DNA of 26,029 bases from a virus. The stretch covers positions 1-26,029 of the IMG/VR virus record IMGVR_UViG_3300028917_000452, one strand, 5' to 3'. Position 1 is the stretch's first letter. Each line of letters starts with the position of its first letter. Made by a program: the position numbers and the translations under genes. Shown one piece after another: positions 18,639 through 26,029 of this stretch. The notes under the pieces were generated by a model. That model saw only the letters and a list, made by a program, of their open reading frames with translations, did no database searches and was not told the origin of the DNA.

Positions 18639-19952
18639 TTAGACTGACCATTGAATATCCCCTAAAATTGCTATTTCACGAGTAGCAATAGAAATATTAC
18701 CTGTAGGAGTACTTAATGAGAATGCTCTTACAAATTGCCCTGTTTCTGGATCAATTGTTTGATAAATAGCAGACCTATAACCATCTTCCGCTAAATCAAT
18801 GCCTACTTCTGGAACTTCTTTAAAAAATTGTTCTAAATTAGCCTCAATAGCATTCCTCATAGCAGTAGTATCTGGGTCTAATAAACTAAATGTAAAATTA
18901 ACTATAACAGGAGTTGGTGCTAAAACAATTAAATCTACATCTTCCATTTCAACAGGTTTTATTGTTAATAATAAATCTTTAACTTCATTTATTTCTTCAG
19001 CATTTGGAATTGGATTTTCATCATTATCTCGCATAAAAAGAACTTCGCATTGCCCAGCATCTGGTGTAGCACTTGCCACAAAAACACGAGTAACACCAGG
19101 TTGAGTTTTTGCCTTAGCTTCAATATCGGCAACACTAAAATGTGCAATTGGATTTTGATAAGCATCAATATAACGATTACGATATTGATCATCAGTTTCA
19201 GCATCAGCTCCACCTGATAATCCTTCATATTCTGTATAAGCTGTCGAATCAATTCCTGCTATTGGAGTAACTAATGTTAAAGCATTTCCTCCATCAACAT
19301 TAGTTGCTAAACCAAAATCAATTGAACTTAAATTTAAATCTGCAAATGTGGCTGTTGATTGTATTGTTCCTGTAGCAGGCGTTGTAGGAGTTCCTGTCAT
19401 TTCATATTGAAATGTTTTTAATCCAGTAACAATGATTGAAGCTGTAATATTATATTCTGATTGATCGGCTCCACTTATAGTTACATTAAGATTTGAGGCA
19501 TAATTATGTTCAGATAATGTCGTTACTGTTGCAGTTGTTCCATTTCTAACAATTGAATCAACATTTATAGTATATTCCGTAATTTTATAATCATCATTGG
19601 TTGAATACTGCTTTCCATCTGCAGTTTGTAATGATGTATCAACAGGAATAACTGTATCTAAAATTCCTGTTGCATTCGCTTTTCCTTTTGCACCAAATGC
19701 AGGATTTATTGTAATGCCTTTAAAATTTCCCCATCTCTCAGCAAAATCTCCCGATGCAGTATCAGGAAATAATTCATTTTGTAAATCTTGAATAACTGAA
19801 TAAAGATCAAATATAACTCCACTATAAGCAATTATTAATGTCCAGATAAAAGAAGCTCTTAAAAATGGATCACTATTTGGCAACTGATTTTGCACATCAG
19901 TTTTCATACGATTAGATATTTCAGTTCGGCTTTCTGGATATATTAAACTCAT
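18639..19952 (-). CDS. Baseplate J-like protein, Mu gp47 family
   Basis: A 437-residue baseplate wedge protein (PF04865). Typical features are the N-terminal region to GDFAERWGNFKGI (residues 68-80), ATGILDTVIPVDTSLQTADGK at about 94-114, and GGADAETDDQYRNRY at 247-261, followed by the C-terminal beta and helical part. An extra module of about 70 residues (roughly 128-196, Thr/Asn-rich, with SIVRNGTTATVTTLSEHNY) interrupts the usual core. It is one of several wedge proteins around the tail spike that transmit sheath contraction. It ends 11 bases from the convergent end of the cassette with no visible terminator. The gp48 partner resumes only at 14610. Confidence 0.9.
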   Translation of the reverse strand: MSLIYPESRTEISNRMKTDVQNQLPNSDPFLRASFIWTLIIAYSGVIFDLYSVIQDLQNELFPDTASGDFAERWGNFKGITINPAFGAKGKANATGILDTVIPVDTSLQTADGKQYSTNDDYKITEYTINVDSIVRNGTTATVTTLSEHNYASNLNVTISGADQSEYNITASIIVTGLKTFQYEMTGTPTTPATGTIQSTATFADLNLSSIDFGLATNVDGGNALTLVTPIAGIDSTAYTEYEGLSGGADAETDDQYRNRYIDAYQNPIAHFSVADIEAKAKTQPGVTRVFVASATPDAGQCEVLFMRDNDENPIPNAEEINEVKDLLLTIKPVEMEDVDLIVLAPTPVIVNFTFSLLDPDTTAMRNAIEANLEQFFKEVPEVGIDLAEDGYRSAIYQTIDPETGQFVRAFSLSTPTGNISIATREIAILGDIQWSV

Positions 19953-19961
19953 TTAAAATTC

Positions 19962-20420
19962 TCAAATAAATGTATTATCCCATATTGAATAATACTTTGA
20001 TTCTACTATATTCTGAGATCGTATAAAATCGATTCTTATAATTAATTTTGTCTTATCAATGCCCTGATATTCAGCATTAACATCAATTTTTTCTAAATAA
20101 CCATCATCAATAAACCATTGAAAAGCATTTTGGGTATATGTTATTGAATTATTTAATGTTTCTTGTGTAGTACGTGCTTGTGATAAAAGCCATAATTTAG
20201 AACCAATTTCAAATTTATCAAAAGGCAATAATAAATTGCCCCACCATCCTCTTTGTAACTCAGGTTTTGGAATTTCACTATCGGCAGCACGTTTTTCACA
20301 CATTAATGTCATATTAATTGCCGTTTCAAAACCATCTGTTTTTTTGAAATCACCATTAACAAATGATATATCCCAATAATCTTTATCTGTTTTATTTAAT
20401 GCTATATCTATATCAGCCAT
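19962..20420 (-). CDS. Baseplate protein, Mu gp46 family
   Basis: A 152-residue protein of the phage GP46 family (PF07409). Characteristic segments are WDISFVNGDF near the start, the ETAINMTLMCEKRAADSEI helix region, and QRGWWGNLL (about residues 57-65). It is a baseplate wedge component comparable to T4 gp25-type proteins. It sits 9 bases upstream of the gp47 homologue, as in Mu-like phages. Confidence 0.88.
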   Translation of the reverse strand: MADIDIALNKTDKDYWDISFVNGDFKKTDGFETAINMTLMCEKRAADSEIPKPELQRGWWGNLLLPFDKFEIGSKLWLLSQARTTQETLNNSITYTQNAFQWFIDDGYLEKIDVNAEYQGIDKTKLIIRIDFIRSQNIVESKYYSIWDNTFI

Positions 20421-20428
20421 TTATTTCT

Positions 20429-20953
20429 CTATGTTGATGTATTATTGCCAGAACCAGTTATAGTGCCTGTCTCAGTTCCAACAGTCACTTCATCACCTAA
20501 TCTAGCTATTTTATTTCCTCCTTGTCCTAAATTAACTTGAGTGGCATCGATATTAAAATTATCACATTTAAAATCAATATCACCTGTTGTTGTAACATTT
20601 ATTTTGCCTTTTCCAATAATTTCAATATTACCATCCTTATCAAATTTTATGTATGTTTGCGTTTTAGGACTACCAACTATTACTTCACCTTCTTTCAAAT
20701 TCTTGAATCTCTCATCCTGAGAAAATCCAATTACTGCCCGATTTTCTTCAATTCCTTGTATATTAAATAATAATAATTTTGTTTTTAAAGGTAAATGAAC
20801 AGATAAACCATATGGCGAAATAACTTGTACATTCGCTGTTTTACCTAAAAATGATGCTTGTGTTAAAGCTACTTTTTGATTATCTTCAATAGTACGAGAT
20901 ACATAAGCATATTTAATTAAATTAGCTAATTTAGTACAAATTGCATTTAACAT
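20429..20953 (-). CDS. Baseplate spike protein, Mu gp45 / gpV-like
   Basis: A 174-residue protein of the phage baseplate assembly protein V type. The N-terminal half is the OB-fold-like region (VQVISPYGLSVHLP, then GIEENRAVIGFSQDERFKNL). The C-terminal half is a repetitive beta segment (IKFDKDGNIEIIGKGKINVT and onward) that would form a trimeric triple-stranded spike. The tip ends TETGTITGSGNNTST and lacks the His-x-His iron site found at the tip of some spikes. It overlaps the gp44 homologue by one base. Confidence 0.85.
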   Translation of the reverse strand: MLNAICTKLANLIKYAYVSRTIEDNQKVALTQASFLGKTANVQVISPYGLSVHLPLKTKLLLFNIQGIEENRAVIGFSQDERFKNLKEGEVIVGSPKTQTYIKFDKDGNIEIIGKGKINVTTTGDIDFKCDNFNIDATQVNLGQGGNKIARLGDEVTVGTETGTITGSGNNTST

Positions 20954-22062
20954 TATTCTTGTTCCTGTTTATCAAAATATACAGGTCCTTGTGGCTCTTC
21001 ATTTTGTTTTTTTTCTGGTCTTTCCACTTCTAATGTAAATGCATCGGCGGTTACTAATTTCAAAACCGATTGCGAGCCTAAACTTAAAGAAAAATTATAT
21101 TGTACTTGTTCTATTAATAATGTTGAATTTATATTACTAAATTCATCAATAACTTGCACAAAATATGCAGGCTGCCAAATGATTTTATCATTAACAGGAA
21201 TAAATCCTTGAACTGTACAATTATATGTAAAAGCTTGTGATCTTCTAAAATTAGCTTCCCATTGTGCTCTTGTTTTTGCTTGTTCTTCACCTAATAATGC
21301 TTGTTCTGCAATAAAATTATAAATTCTACTATTTCTTATTTCATTATCATAAATTAATTTTTTTGGCACATTAACTGCAGTATCAACATCAAAATAAACA
21401 ACGCTATCATTTGTTTGTGATCTTACAATATAAGTATGATAACGTTTACTATTATCATAAGTTACATTTGCAGATTTTATTGTTAATTGTGTTATTTCAT
21501 CTAAAGATAAAATTGTTTTATATTTGTTTTTCAGGTCAGACCTTCTAAATAAAATATTCCCATCGCCAGTAGTTGTTGCTAATACATGTTTTTTCCGTGC
21601 ATATTTTTCAATTAAATCAAAAGCCTTTATCCCTATTTCACCACTTTCTAATTCTCCTTTTTGAAAAGGACTTAATGGAACATTACTCGAAACAGTGATA
21701 TTTTTAATATTCAATTTATTTAATACTTTTTTTGCTATATTTTCTAATGTATAGGGAGCAGTAAATTCAATATCTTCCGCTAATGTACTATCAACTATAT
21801 CTGCAGTTTTATCACGACCAATTACATTTATAACATGTGATGTCGAATCATAAGTAATATTAAGTTGTTCAATAAAGCCATTTATAATGACTGTATTTTC
21901 TACTCTTATTTTACATCGTTGACCTATTTTTATTGGGAAATGCCGTTGTTCATCCCAAACTGTAACAAAAGAAAATTTACCGCAAAAATCTGTTAAGGAT
22001 TTAGTAACAGATATCTCAGTAAATCCTGTGTAATTAACTCCATTAACTTCTAGTGTAATCAT
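20953..22062 (-). CDS. Baseplate hub protein, Mu gp44 / gpD-like
   Basis: A 369-residue protein. The N-terminal half (residues 1-100) is a beta-rich domain, with RCKIRVENTVIINGFIEQLN and VINVIGRDKTADIVDSTL typical of Mu gp44 and the related T4 gp27-like hub family. It forms the trimeric hub to which the spike attaches. Order after the gp43 homologue and overlap by ATGA match the Mu tail module. Confidence 0.87.
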   Translation of the reverse strand: MITLEVNGVNYTGFTEISVTKSLTDFCGKFSFVTVWDEQRHFPIKIGQRCKIRVENTVIINGFIEQLNITYDSTSHVINVIGRDKTADIVDSTLAEDIEFTAPYTLENIAKKVLNKLNIKNITVSSNVPLSPFQKGELESGEIGIKAFDLIEKYARKKHVLATTTGDGNILFRRSDLKNKYKTILSLDEITQLTIKSANVTYDNSKRYHTYIVRSQTNDSVVYFDVDTAVNVPKKLIYDNEIRNSRIYNFIAEQALLGEEQAKTRAQWEANFRRSQAFTYNCTVQGFIPVNDKIIWQPAYFVQVIDEFSNINSTLLIEQVQYNFSLSLGSQSVLKLVTADAFTLEVERPEKKQNEEPQGPVYFDKQEQE

Positions 22063-23261
22063 GCCGATAAAATCCTAATTTTACCTTTTACAAATAAAGG
22101 ATTTGCAATATCATTTAAATTAATAATTTCTTGATAATTATCAATATTATTATAATATTTATAAGCTAATATAGTTATCGGAATGGTTTTTGTTTCAATT
22201 TCACTAATTTTATTAATAGTAATTTGCAAATTTTCGAAGAATAAACGTACCTCATCTCTAATATCATTAATTTCATTAAATAATAATTCACTTAAAAAAT
22301 TAGTTTGGTTATCTAATAATCGTTGATAATTATTTTCTAAAAGTGCAGTCATTTGATTCAAATCTAATTCATCTTTATATTCCAAATTAATTGCTGAATC
22401 ATACATATTAATAAGAGCCAAAGAATTAATAGAACCATTTAATAATTTACGATTATTATCGCGTTCAACTAATTCTGTTGTTTTTCGTTCAATAGGATTA
22501 TCAGTTTCACCAAAACCAAAAATTTTCTGGTTAGCATTAAATCTACCTTGTTCTGTATTAGCTAATTCATCGAATTGTGCAAATAAATTCGTAATACTTT
22601 CAGACAAATTTTCTGAATTTTGTGGTAATTTGTAAATATTTCTATTGAATTCTTCTAAATCATTATGAAAAAAATCTTTTTTATTACCAAACGATGTTAT
22701 CGTTTTGCTAATAGCAGAAAATAAATCATACAAATGAATTAATTGTGTTGCAGCATTATCAATATTTCTAATAAAATTTATTACCCATTCGGCATGTAAA
22801 TCATCTTTAACAAAATTATAAATCGAATCATAAATACGATTAATTAATGATTTATTTTGACCTGTCGATGCGGGATAGATATTTGGACTTGCTTCAACAA
22901 AACTCATCTCGAATGTTGTTACATTTATTTCTGTAATATTATCGCGTTCTGTAAATGTTAATGGAACAGCATTAATTGCTCCATAAAATGGATGAATTAA
23001 CAAACCGATTCCTTCTGTATTTAAAGCATCACGTAATCTTTTCTTTTTTATTTCATAATCAATAGTTGATCCATAAGTTCCGAATATTTGAGCCGTTATT
23101 GTAAAAGTTCTTAAATTTCTGCCTAAATCTTCAACGTAGCGGTTATCTTTCTTGGGAAATTCATGAATAACTGTTTTTCTGCCACTAGTAGTATCTAATG
23201 ATTGGAAATAAAATTCTGCGCCTCTAAAGCTTCCTGTATATAGTCTTTGTAGTGTTGACAT
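22059..23261 (-). CDS. Mu gp43-like protein with DNA-circularisation N-domain
   Basis: A 400-residue protein. Residues 1-100 match the DNA_circ_N domain (PF07157): GSFRGAEFYFQSLDTTSGRK, VIHEFPKKD, and LRTFTITAQIFG. Despite its name the family is a tail or baseplate protein in Mu-like phages. The rest (100-400) is mostly helical and Asn/Glu-rich without a recognised motif, and probably contacts the tape measure or hub. It starts 3 bases after the tape measure stop. Confidence 0.85.
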   Translation of the reverse strand: MSTLQRLYTGSFRGAEFYFQSLDTTSGRKTVIHEFPKKDNRYVEDLGRNLRTFTITAQIFGTYGSTIDYEIKKKRLRDALNTEGIGLLIHPFYGAINAVPLTFTERDNITEINVTTFEMSFVEASPNIYPASTGQNKSLINRIYDSIYNFVKDDLHAEWVINFIRNIDNAATQLIHLYDLFSAISKTITSFGNKKDFFHNDLEEFNRNIYKLPQNSENLSESITNLFAQFDELANTEQGRFNANQKIFGFGETDNPIERKTTELVERDNNRKLLNGSINSLALINMYDSAINLEYKDELDLNQMTALLENNYQRLLDNQTNFLSELLFNEINDIRDEVRLFFENLQITINKISEIETKTIPITILAYKYYNNIDNYQEIINLNDIANPLFVKGKIRILSA

Positions 23262-23264
23262 ATA

Positions 23265-24908
23265 TTACCTCGACATAGCCATATTTTGACCTAAATTAAT
23301 ATTCATTTCTCCTGAGCTTTGAGTTGCAATACTTTTAATTAAATTTTCTCGATCATGAACATTAATATCTAATGTAGAATGAACTTTTGTAGCAGGCCTT
23401 GCATGTTCTATAATTGGGCTAACTCGAGTTGCTTGTGGTGGATTTATTTGCATATAAGTTCCTCTTCCTTTTGCAAGTTCATTATGAAACCATCTAAAAG
23501 CATGTACTACACTATCAATTATATCTTTAACAATTTTAAATTTCCGATATAAAATCGGTAAAATAGTAATTAAAGTTATTATAAGGCCAATAGGACCCAA
23601 AATCCCACGCCATAAAAATCTAAATGATGTTCCTATAGCTTTAATTACAACTGCTACAATTCCCATTTTTTGTAATACAAATAAAACAACAGCAATATGC
23701 CCCAATGCAATACTAAGCGGACCCAATCCCGCAAGTAATGCTAATGCAATAACAATAAATTTTTTAGTTGAAGAACTAGAATTGGCCATTCCTAAAACCC
23801 ATTTGGTAATAGCTTGAATAACTTTTATAAAAGTAGGTTCAAATCGACTAATAAATACTATTCTTACATGTTCGAGAGCAGCTCGTAAACGATAAAATGA
23901 ACCAATCAAACCTTTCATTTGTGCTTCAGCAACTGTTTGTGCAAGCCCCCCCGATTCTTTTAATTTTTTAGTAAGATCAGCAAGAGCATCCGAACCTTGT
24001 GCAACTAATTTTGACATCAATGGTCCAGCACGAGCACCGAATAATAATGCATATCCCGCTCCCGTTACTTGTTCTCTTCGCAATTCTTTCAATATATATA
24101 CTAAATCAAGTAATTTTCCATGCTGATCCGTAAAAACTAAATTGTGTTTTTTCATTTGTTTCATTGCATCTGCACTTGGTTTTATCATTTGAATCATAGC
24201 TCGCGCAAAAAGTCGACCTGCAACACCACCAGTAAATCCTGCATTAGCTAATAAACCTAATGATGCTGCTGTTTCTTCAAAACTAACACCTAACCGAGAA
24301 CCATAAGGTCCAACTCTCCTCATAGCATCGCCTAAGGCTGTTAAATCAGTTTTTGTATTAGTAAAAGTTGCAGTTAATACATCATTGACACGAGTTAATT
24401 GATCGGCTTTTAAATTATATCCAGCCATAATATTTAATACAATATTTGCTGCTGATCCCATATCTAATTGTGCTGAAGCAGCTAATTGTAATACTTTTGG
24501 TAAAACTGAAATTATTTCACCAGTATGTTTACCTGCCAATCCTAAAAATACTTCCGCTTGTGCTACTTGACGCGCTGAATATTGAGTTTTAGCACCCATA
24601 TCAATTGCTGCTTGTTTTAATTGATCTAATTGTTTTGCATTAGACTTTGTTACAGCCCCCACCATATTCATTGATTTTTCAAAATCAAGAAATGTTTTAG
24701 TAGCCAACCCCCCAAAAAGCAGAATAGGAGCAGTTGCTTTTAAAGTCATACTTCGGCCAAATCTTCCTAATTTTTCACCTGCCATTTTCATTGTATTTCC
24801 TAATCGATTAATTTTTTCAGTAGTAGTAGTAATTTGTTGATTAAGTTTATTAGCAACCCCACTAAATCGATCAACAGCTTCAAAAGTATAGGAAACACTA
24901 AAAGACAT
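23265..24908 (-). CDS. Tail tape measure protein, TP901 family
   Basis: A 547-residue tape measure protein. Residues 70-330 match the TP901-type core (KTFLDFEKSMNMVGAVTKSN, then YSARQVAQAEVFLGLAGK, then SFEETAASLGLLANAGFTGG). Residues 375-455 form several hydrophobic segments that are thought to help DNA passage through the host membrane. At about 0.15 nm per residue the tail would be roughly 80 nm long; this is an estimate from the usual rule. Its ATG overlaps the stop of the frameshifted tail chaperone (TAATG), the standard gene order. Confidence 0.93.
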   Translation of the reverse strand: MSFSVSYTFEAVDRFSGVANKLNQQITTTTEKINRLGNTMKMAGEKLGRFGRSMTLKATAPILLFGGLATKTFLDFEKSMNMVGAVTKSNAKQLDQLKQAAIDMGAKTQYSARQVAQAEVFLGLAGKHTGEIISVLPKVLQLAASAQLDMGSAANIVLNIMAGYNLKADQLTRVNDVLTATFTNTKTDLTALGDAMRRVGPYGSRLGVSFEETAASLGLLANAGFTGGVAGRLFARAMIQMIKPSADAMKQMKKHNLVFTDQHGKLLDLVYILKELRREQVTGAGYALLFGARAGPLMSKLVAQGSDALADLTKKLKESGGLAQTVAEAQMKGLIGSFYRLRAALEHVRIVFISRFEPTFIKVIQAITKWVLGMANSSSSTKKFIVIALALLAGLGPLSIALGHIAVVLFVLQKMGIVAVVIKAIGTSFRFLWRGILGPIGLIITLITILPILYRKFKIVKDIIDSVVHAFRWFHNELAKGRGTYMQINPPQATRVSPIIEHARPATKVHSTLDINVHDRENLIKSIATQSSGEMNINLGQNMAMSR

Positions 24909-25081
24909 TATTTATTTACCTCTTTTTCAATTTCTTTATTTATTTTAGCAGCATGTGCATTTAATTGATAGAGTTCAGGAATAGGCATTGATTGAAGATC
25001 AGTATAGCTCAATGCACCTTTATAAAAAACCATTAAACAAGAGATCAGATAATCTAACGATTCATTTGATTCTTCATCCAT
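24908..25081 (-). CDS. Frameshift extension of the tail assembly chaperone
   Basis: An open frame of 57 codons in the -1 frame relative to the upstream chaperone gene, running up to the tape measure start. It is open through the slippery site, so the main product is expected to be a fusion of 148 residues of the upstream frame, four junction residues and these 57 (209 residues in all). The segment YTDLQSMPIPELYQLNAHAA has the look of the second part of such chaperones, which holds the tape measure protein during tail assembly. An internal ATG at 25081 exists but lacks a good ribosome binding site. Confidence 0.78.
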   Translation of the reverse strand: MDEESNESLDYLISCLMVFYKGALSYTDLQSMPIPELYQLNAHAAKINKEIEKEVNK

Positions 25082-25536
25082 GAAGGAAAAATAAAATTTG
25101 CGATATATTCTCCTAGCAATCGCTCTTCATCATCTATTGAAATTTTTTTAAGAATACCATCTGTAAGATTAATCTTACCATCTACTATACAACAACCATT
25201 TAATAATAATCGTTCAAAAAGTGCCATATATTCAACCATATCAATATCAGACATAAATAAACCAGTTAAAATCCCTTGTCCATCAATTTCATCATCAATT
25301 TCATTTGTTTGATTTTGATTGTTATTAGTTATTTCTTCAGTAGTTGAACTTTTCAAGCGCGCTTGTGCTTCAGTCATTCCTTTCAACAAACCTTGACGTA
25401 ATCTAAATGTTTCATTTCTATGAATATTTGCGGGAGCGCGTAAAATTAATCTTTTAGTTTTTTTTGCATCGCCTGAATCAGAATAATCAAGCTCTTCATT
25501 TAAAATAAATTCAAATTCTTTTTTAAAATTTTTCAT
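25054..25536 (-). CDS. Tail assembly chaperone, short form
   Basis: A 160-residue protein between the tube and the tape measure genes, the position of gpG-type chaperones. The N-terminal half (KRLILRAPANIHRNETFRLRQGLLKGM) and the acidic, Gln/Asn-rich linker followed by a helical end (LFERLLLNGCCIVDG, then LLGEYIANFIF) fit the family, which is poorly conserved in sequence. The frame ends 13 residues after the slippery site. The short form binds the tape measure only through the extended form in known systems. Confidence 0.8.
   Translation of the reverse strand: MKNFKKEFEFILNEELDYSDSGDAKKTKRLILRAPANIHRNETFRLRQGLLKGMTEAQARLKSSTTEEITNNNQNQTNEIDDEIDGQGILTGLFMSDIDMVEYMALFERLLLNGCCIVDGKINLTDGILKKISIDDEERLLGEYIANFIFPSWMKNQMNR
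25093..25099 (-). promoter_or_regulatory. -1 frameshift slippery site AAATTTT
   Basis: On the minus strand the heptamer A AAT TTT fits the canonical X XXY YYZ pattern in exactly the reading frame of the upstream chaperone gene (codons AAT TTT for Asn147-Phe148). Slipping back one base enters the open downstream frame. Such sites lie between the two parts of the tail chaperone gene in most long-tailed phages. Confidence 0.72.
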
Positions 25537-25545
25537 ATAAAACTA

Positions 25546-25935
25546 TTAAATAGTAGGTTCACCATGAAATTCAAGTTCAATCGTACTATCATGTCCAAGA
25601 GCTACATCATAATCAGTAATTAAAGCACAAAATCTAAATATTCTATTAAAATTTAATTGATTATCTAACAGCTCAATTACATTAGCATTTTTTAAAACTT
25701 TCCAGCCTCGTGCTAATTCAAGATAAGGAACATCAGAATAAATTGTAAATTTGATCTTTGAAAAATTTGACTCTACATTTTCAGTATAAACTGATTCTAT
25801 TGCTCCGCCACCACCGCTTCTAATTCTGATAGTTTGAGCTCCAAATCCTTCAGTATATGAAACTGAATTTGGAGTTACTGTAATGTGAATATTATTTACT
25901 ATAACTGTTGGATTTGCGAGTGCTATTATTGCCAT
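25546..25935 (-). CDS. Tail tube protein
   Basis: A 129-residue beta-rich protein directly upstream of the tail chaperone, the place of the tube protein (Mu gp40 analogue). The sequence shows alternating strands (NNIHITVTPNSVSYTEGFG; FSKIKFTIYSDVPY; STIELEFHGEP at the end) and lacks long helices except one, fitting the small tube fold that stacks as hexamer rings inside the sheath. Identification rests mostly on size, composition and gene order; an exact family name is not claimed. Confidence 0.72.
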   Translation of the reverse strand: MAIIALANPTVIVNNIHITVTPNSVSYTEGFGAQTIRIRSGGGGAIESVYTENVESNFSKIKFTIYSDVPYLELARGWKVLKNANVIELLDNQLNFNRIFRFCALITDYDVALGHDSTIELEFHGEPTI

Positions 25936-25945
25936 TTTTCACCTC

Positions 25946-26029
25946 TTAACTATTTGTAGAAAAAGACAATTGCATTGGGATTTCTATCTTACGCAATTGA
26001 GTAACAATTGGAGTTTTCATTGTTATTAA
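25946..26029 (-). CDS. C-terminal end of an upstream gene, probably tail sheath (partial)
   Basis: An open frame that enters from the right edge of the window and ends with a TAA at 25946, 10 bases before the tube gene. Only 27 codons are inside the window (ending QLSFSTNS). In Mu-type tail modules the sheath gene directly precedes the tube gene, so a sheath C-terminus is the best guess. The visible residues do not prove it. Confidence 0.45.
   Translation of the reverse strand, partial: LITMKTPIVTQLRKIEIPMQLSFSTNS

Noticed and set aside
18640-18700. Hairpin ATTGCTA/TAGCAAT near 18668-18690 as a terminator for the cassette
   Set aside because: The stem is only 7 bp and AT-rich with no following T run, and it is inside the gp47 coding sequence.
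18799-19791. Plus- and minus-strand frames inside the gp47 gene (18799-19104, 18989-19252, 19597-19791)
   Set aside because: Fully contained in a well-recognised baseplate J gene, low-complexity translations, no ribosome binding sites.

Overview
This window looks like part of an AT-rich temperate-type phage or prophage with a contractile (myovirus) tail. The host is probably a proteobacterium, because the family set (lambda-P-like helicase loader, YopX, a HigA-type antitoxin-like regulator, CsrA, Mu-type tail genes) is typical of proteobacterial phages. AT-richness, CsrA and HEAT-repeat cargo would fit an intracellular gammaproteobacterium, but that is inference. No integrase, attachment site, tRNA or rRNA is visible.

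Layout. (1) Positions 24-2395, leftward: an HTH regulator, an O-like replication initiator carrying six iterons inside its own gene beside an AT-rich tract (a lambdoid-style origin), a P-like helicase loader, a small Cys-rich phage protein and a small protein ending in a terminase-like acidic motif. (2) Positions 2423-2570: divergent promoters, one for each arm. (3) Positions 2571-7572, rightward: a Sak4-like recombination ATPase, CsrA, an HTH_37 regulator, a RusA-type resolvase, a YopX protein, several unknown small genes, a TM Fragile-X-F-like membrane protein and a ParB-domain/DNA methyltransferase fusion. (4) Positions 26029-18639, leftward: a Mu-ordered tail module of sheath tail-end (partial), tube, tail assembly chaperone with a predicted -1 frameshift, tape measure, gp43, gp44, gp45, gp46 and gp47 (baseplate J) homologues. 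The same strand resumes at 14610 with the gp48 homologue (DUF2313), a collar-type fibre, fibre accessories, two more fibre-like proteins and a lysis group (endolysin plus a small membrane protein), ending at 7575.

(5) The most unusual part is 14733-18628. It is a rightward cassette lying between the gp47 and gp48 homologues, which are normally neighbours. It has its own strong promoter, a hairpin-rich leader and a bidirectional-looking terminator at its left edge, and an extended -10 promoter then restarts the leftward fibre/lysis genes. The cassette encodes three HEAT-repeat proteins (4, 7 and 4 repeats) that share exact blocks of 97 and 92 bp, tiny paralogous proteins translationally coupled to the HEAT genes, three small membrane proteins, and a last gene flanked by a 23-bp direct repeat. 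The HEAT DNA is visibly richer in G+C than the rest. It behaves like a moron that grows and shrinks by recombination. A role in binding variable partners (defence, counter-defence or host interaction) is plausible but not shown.
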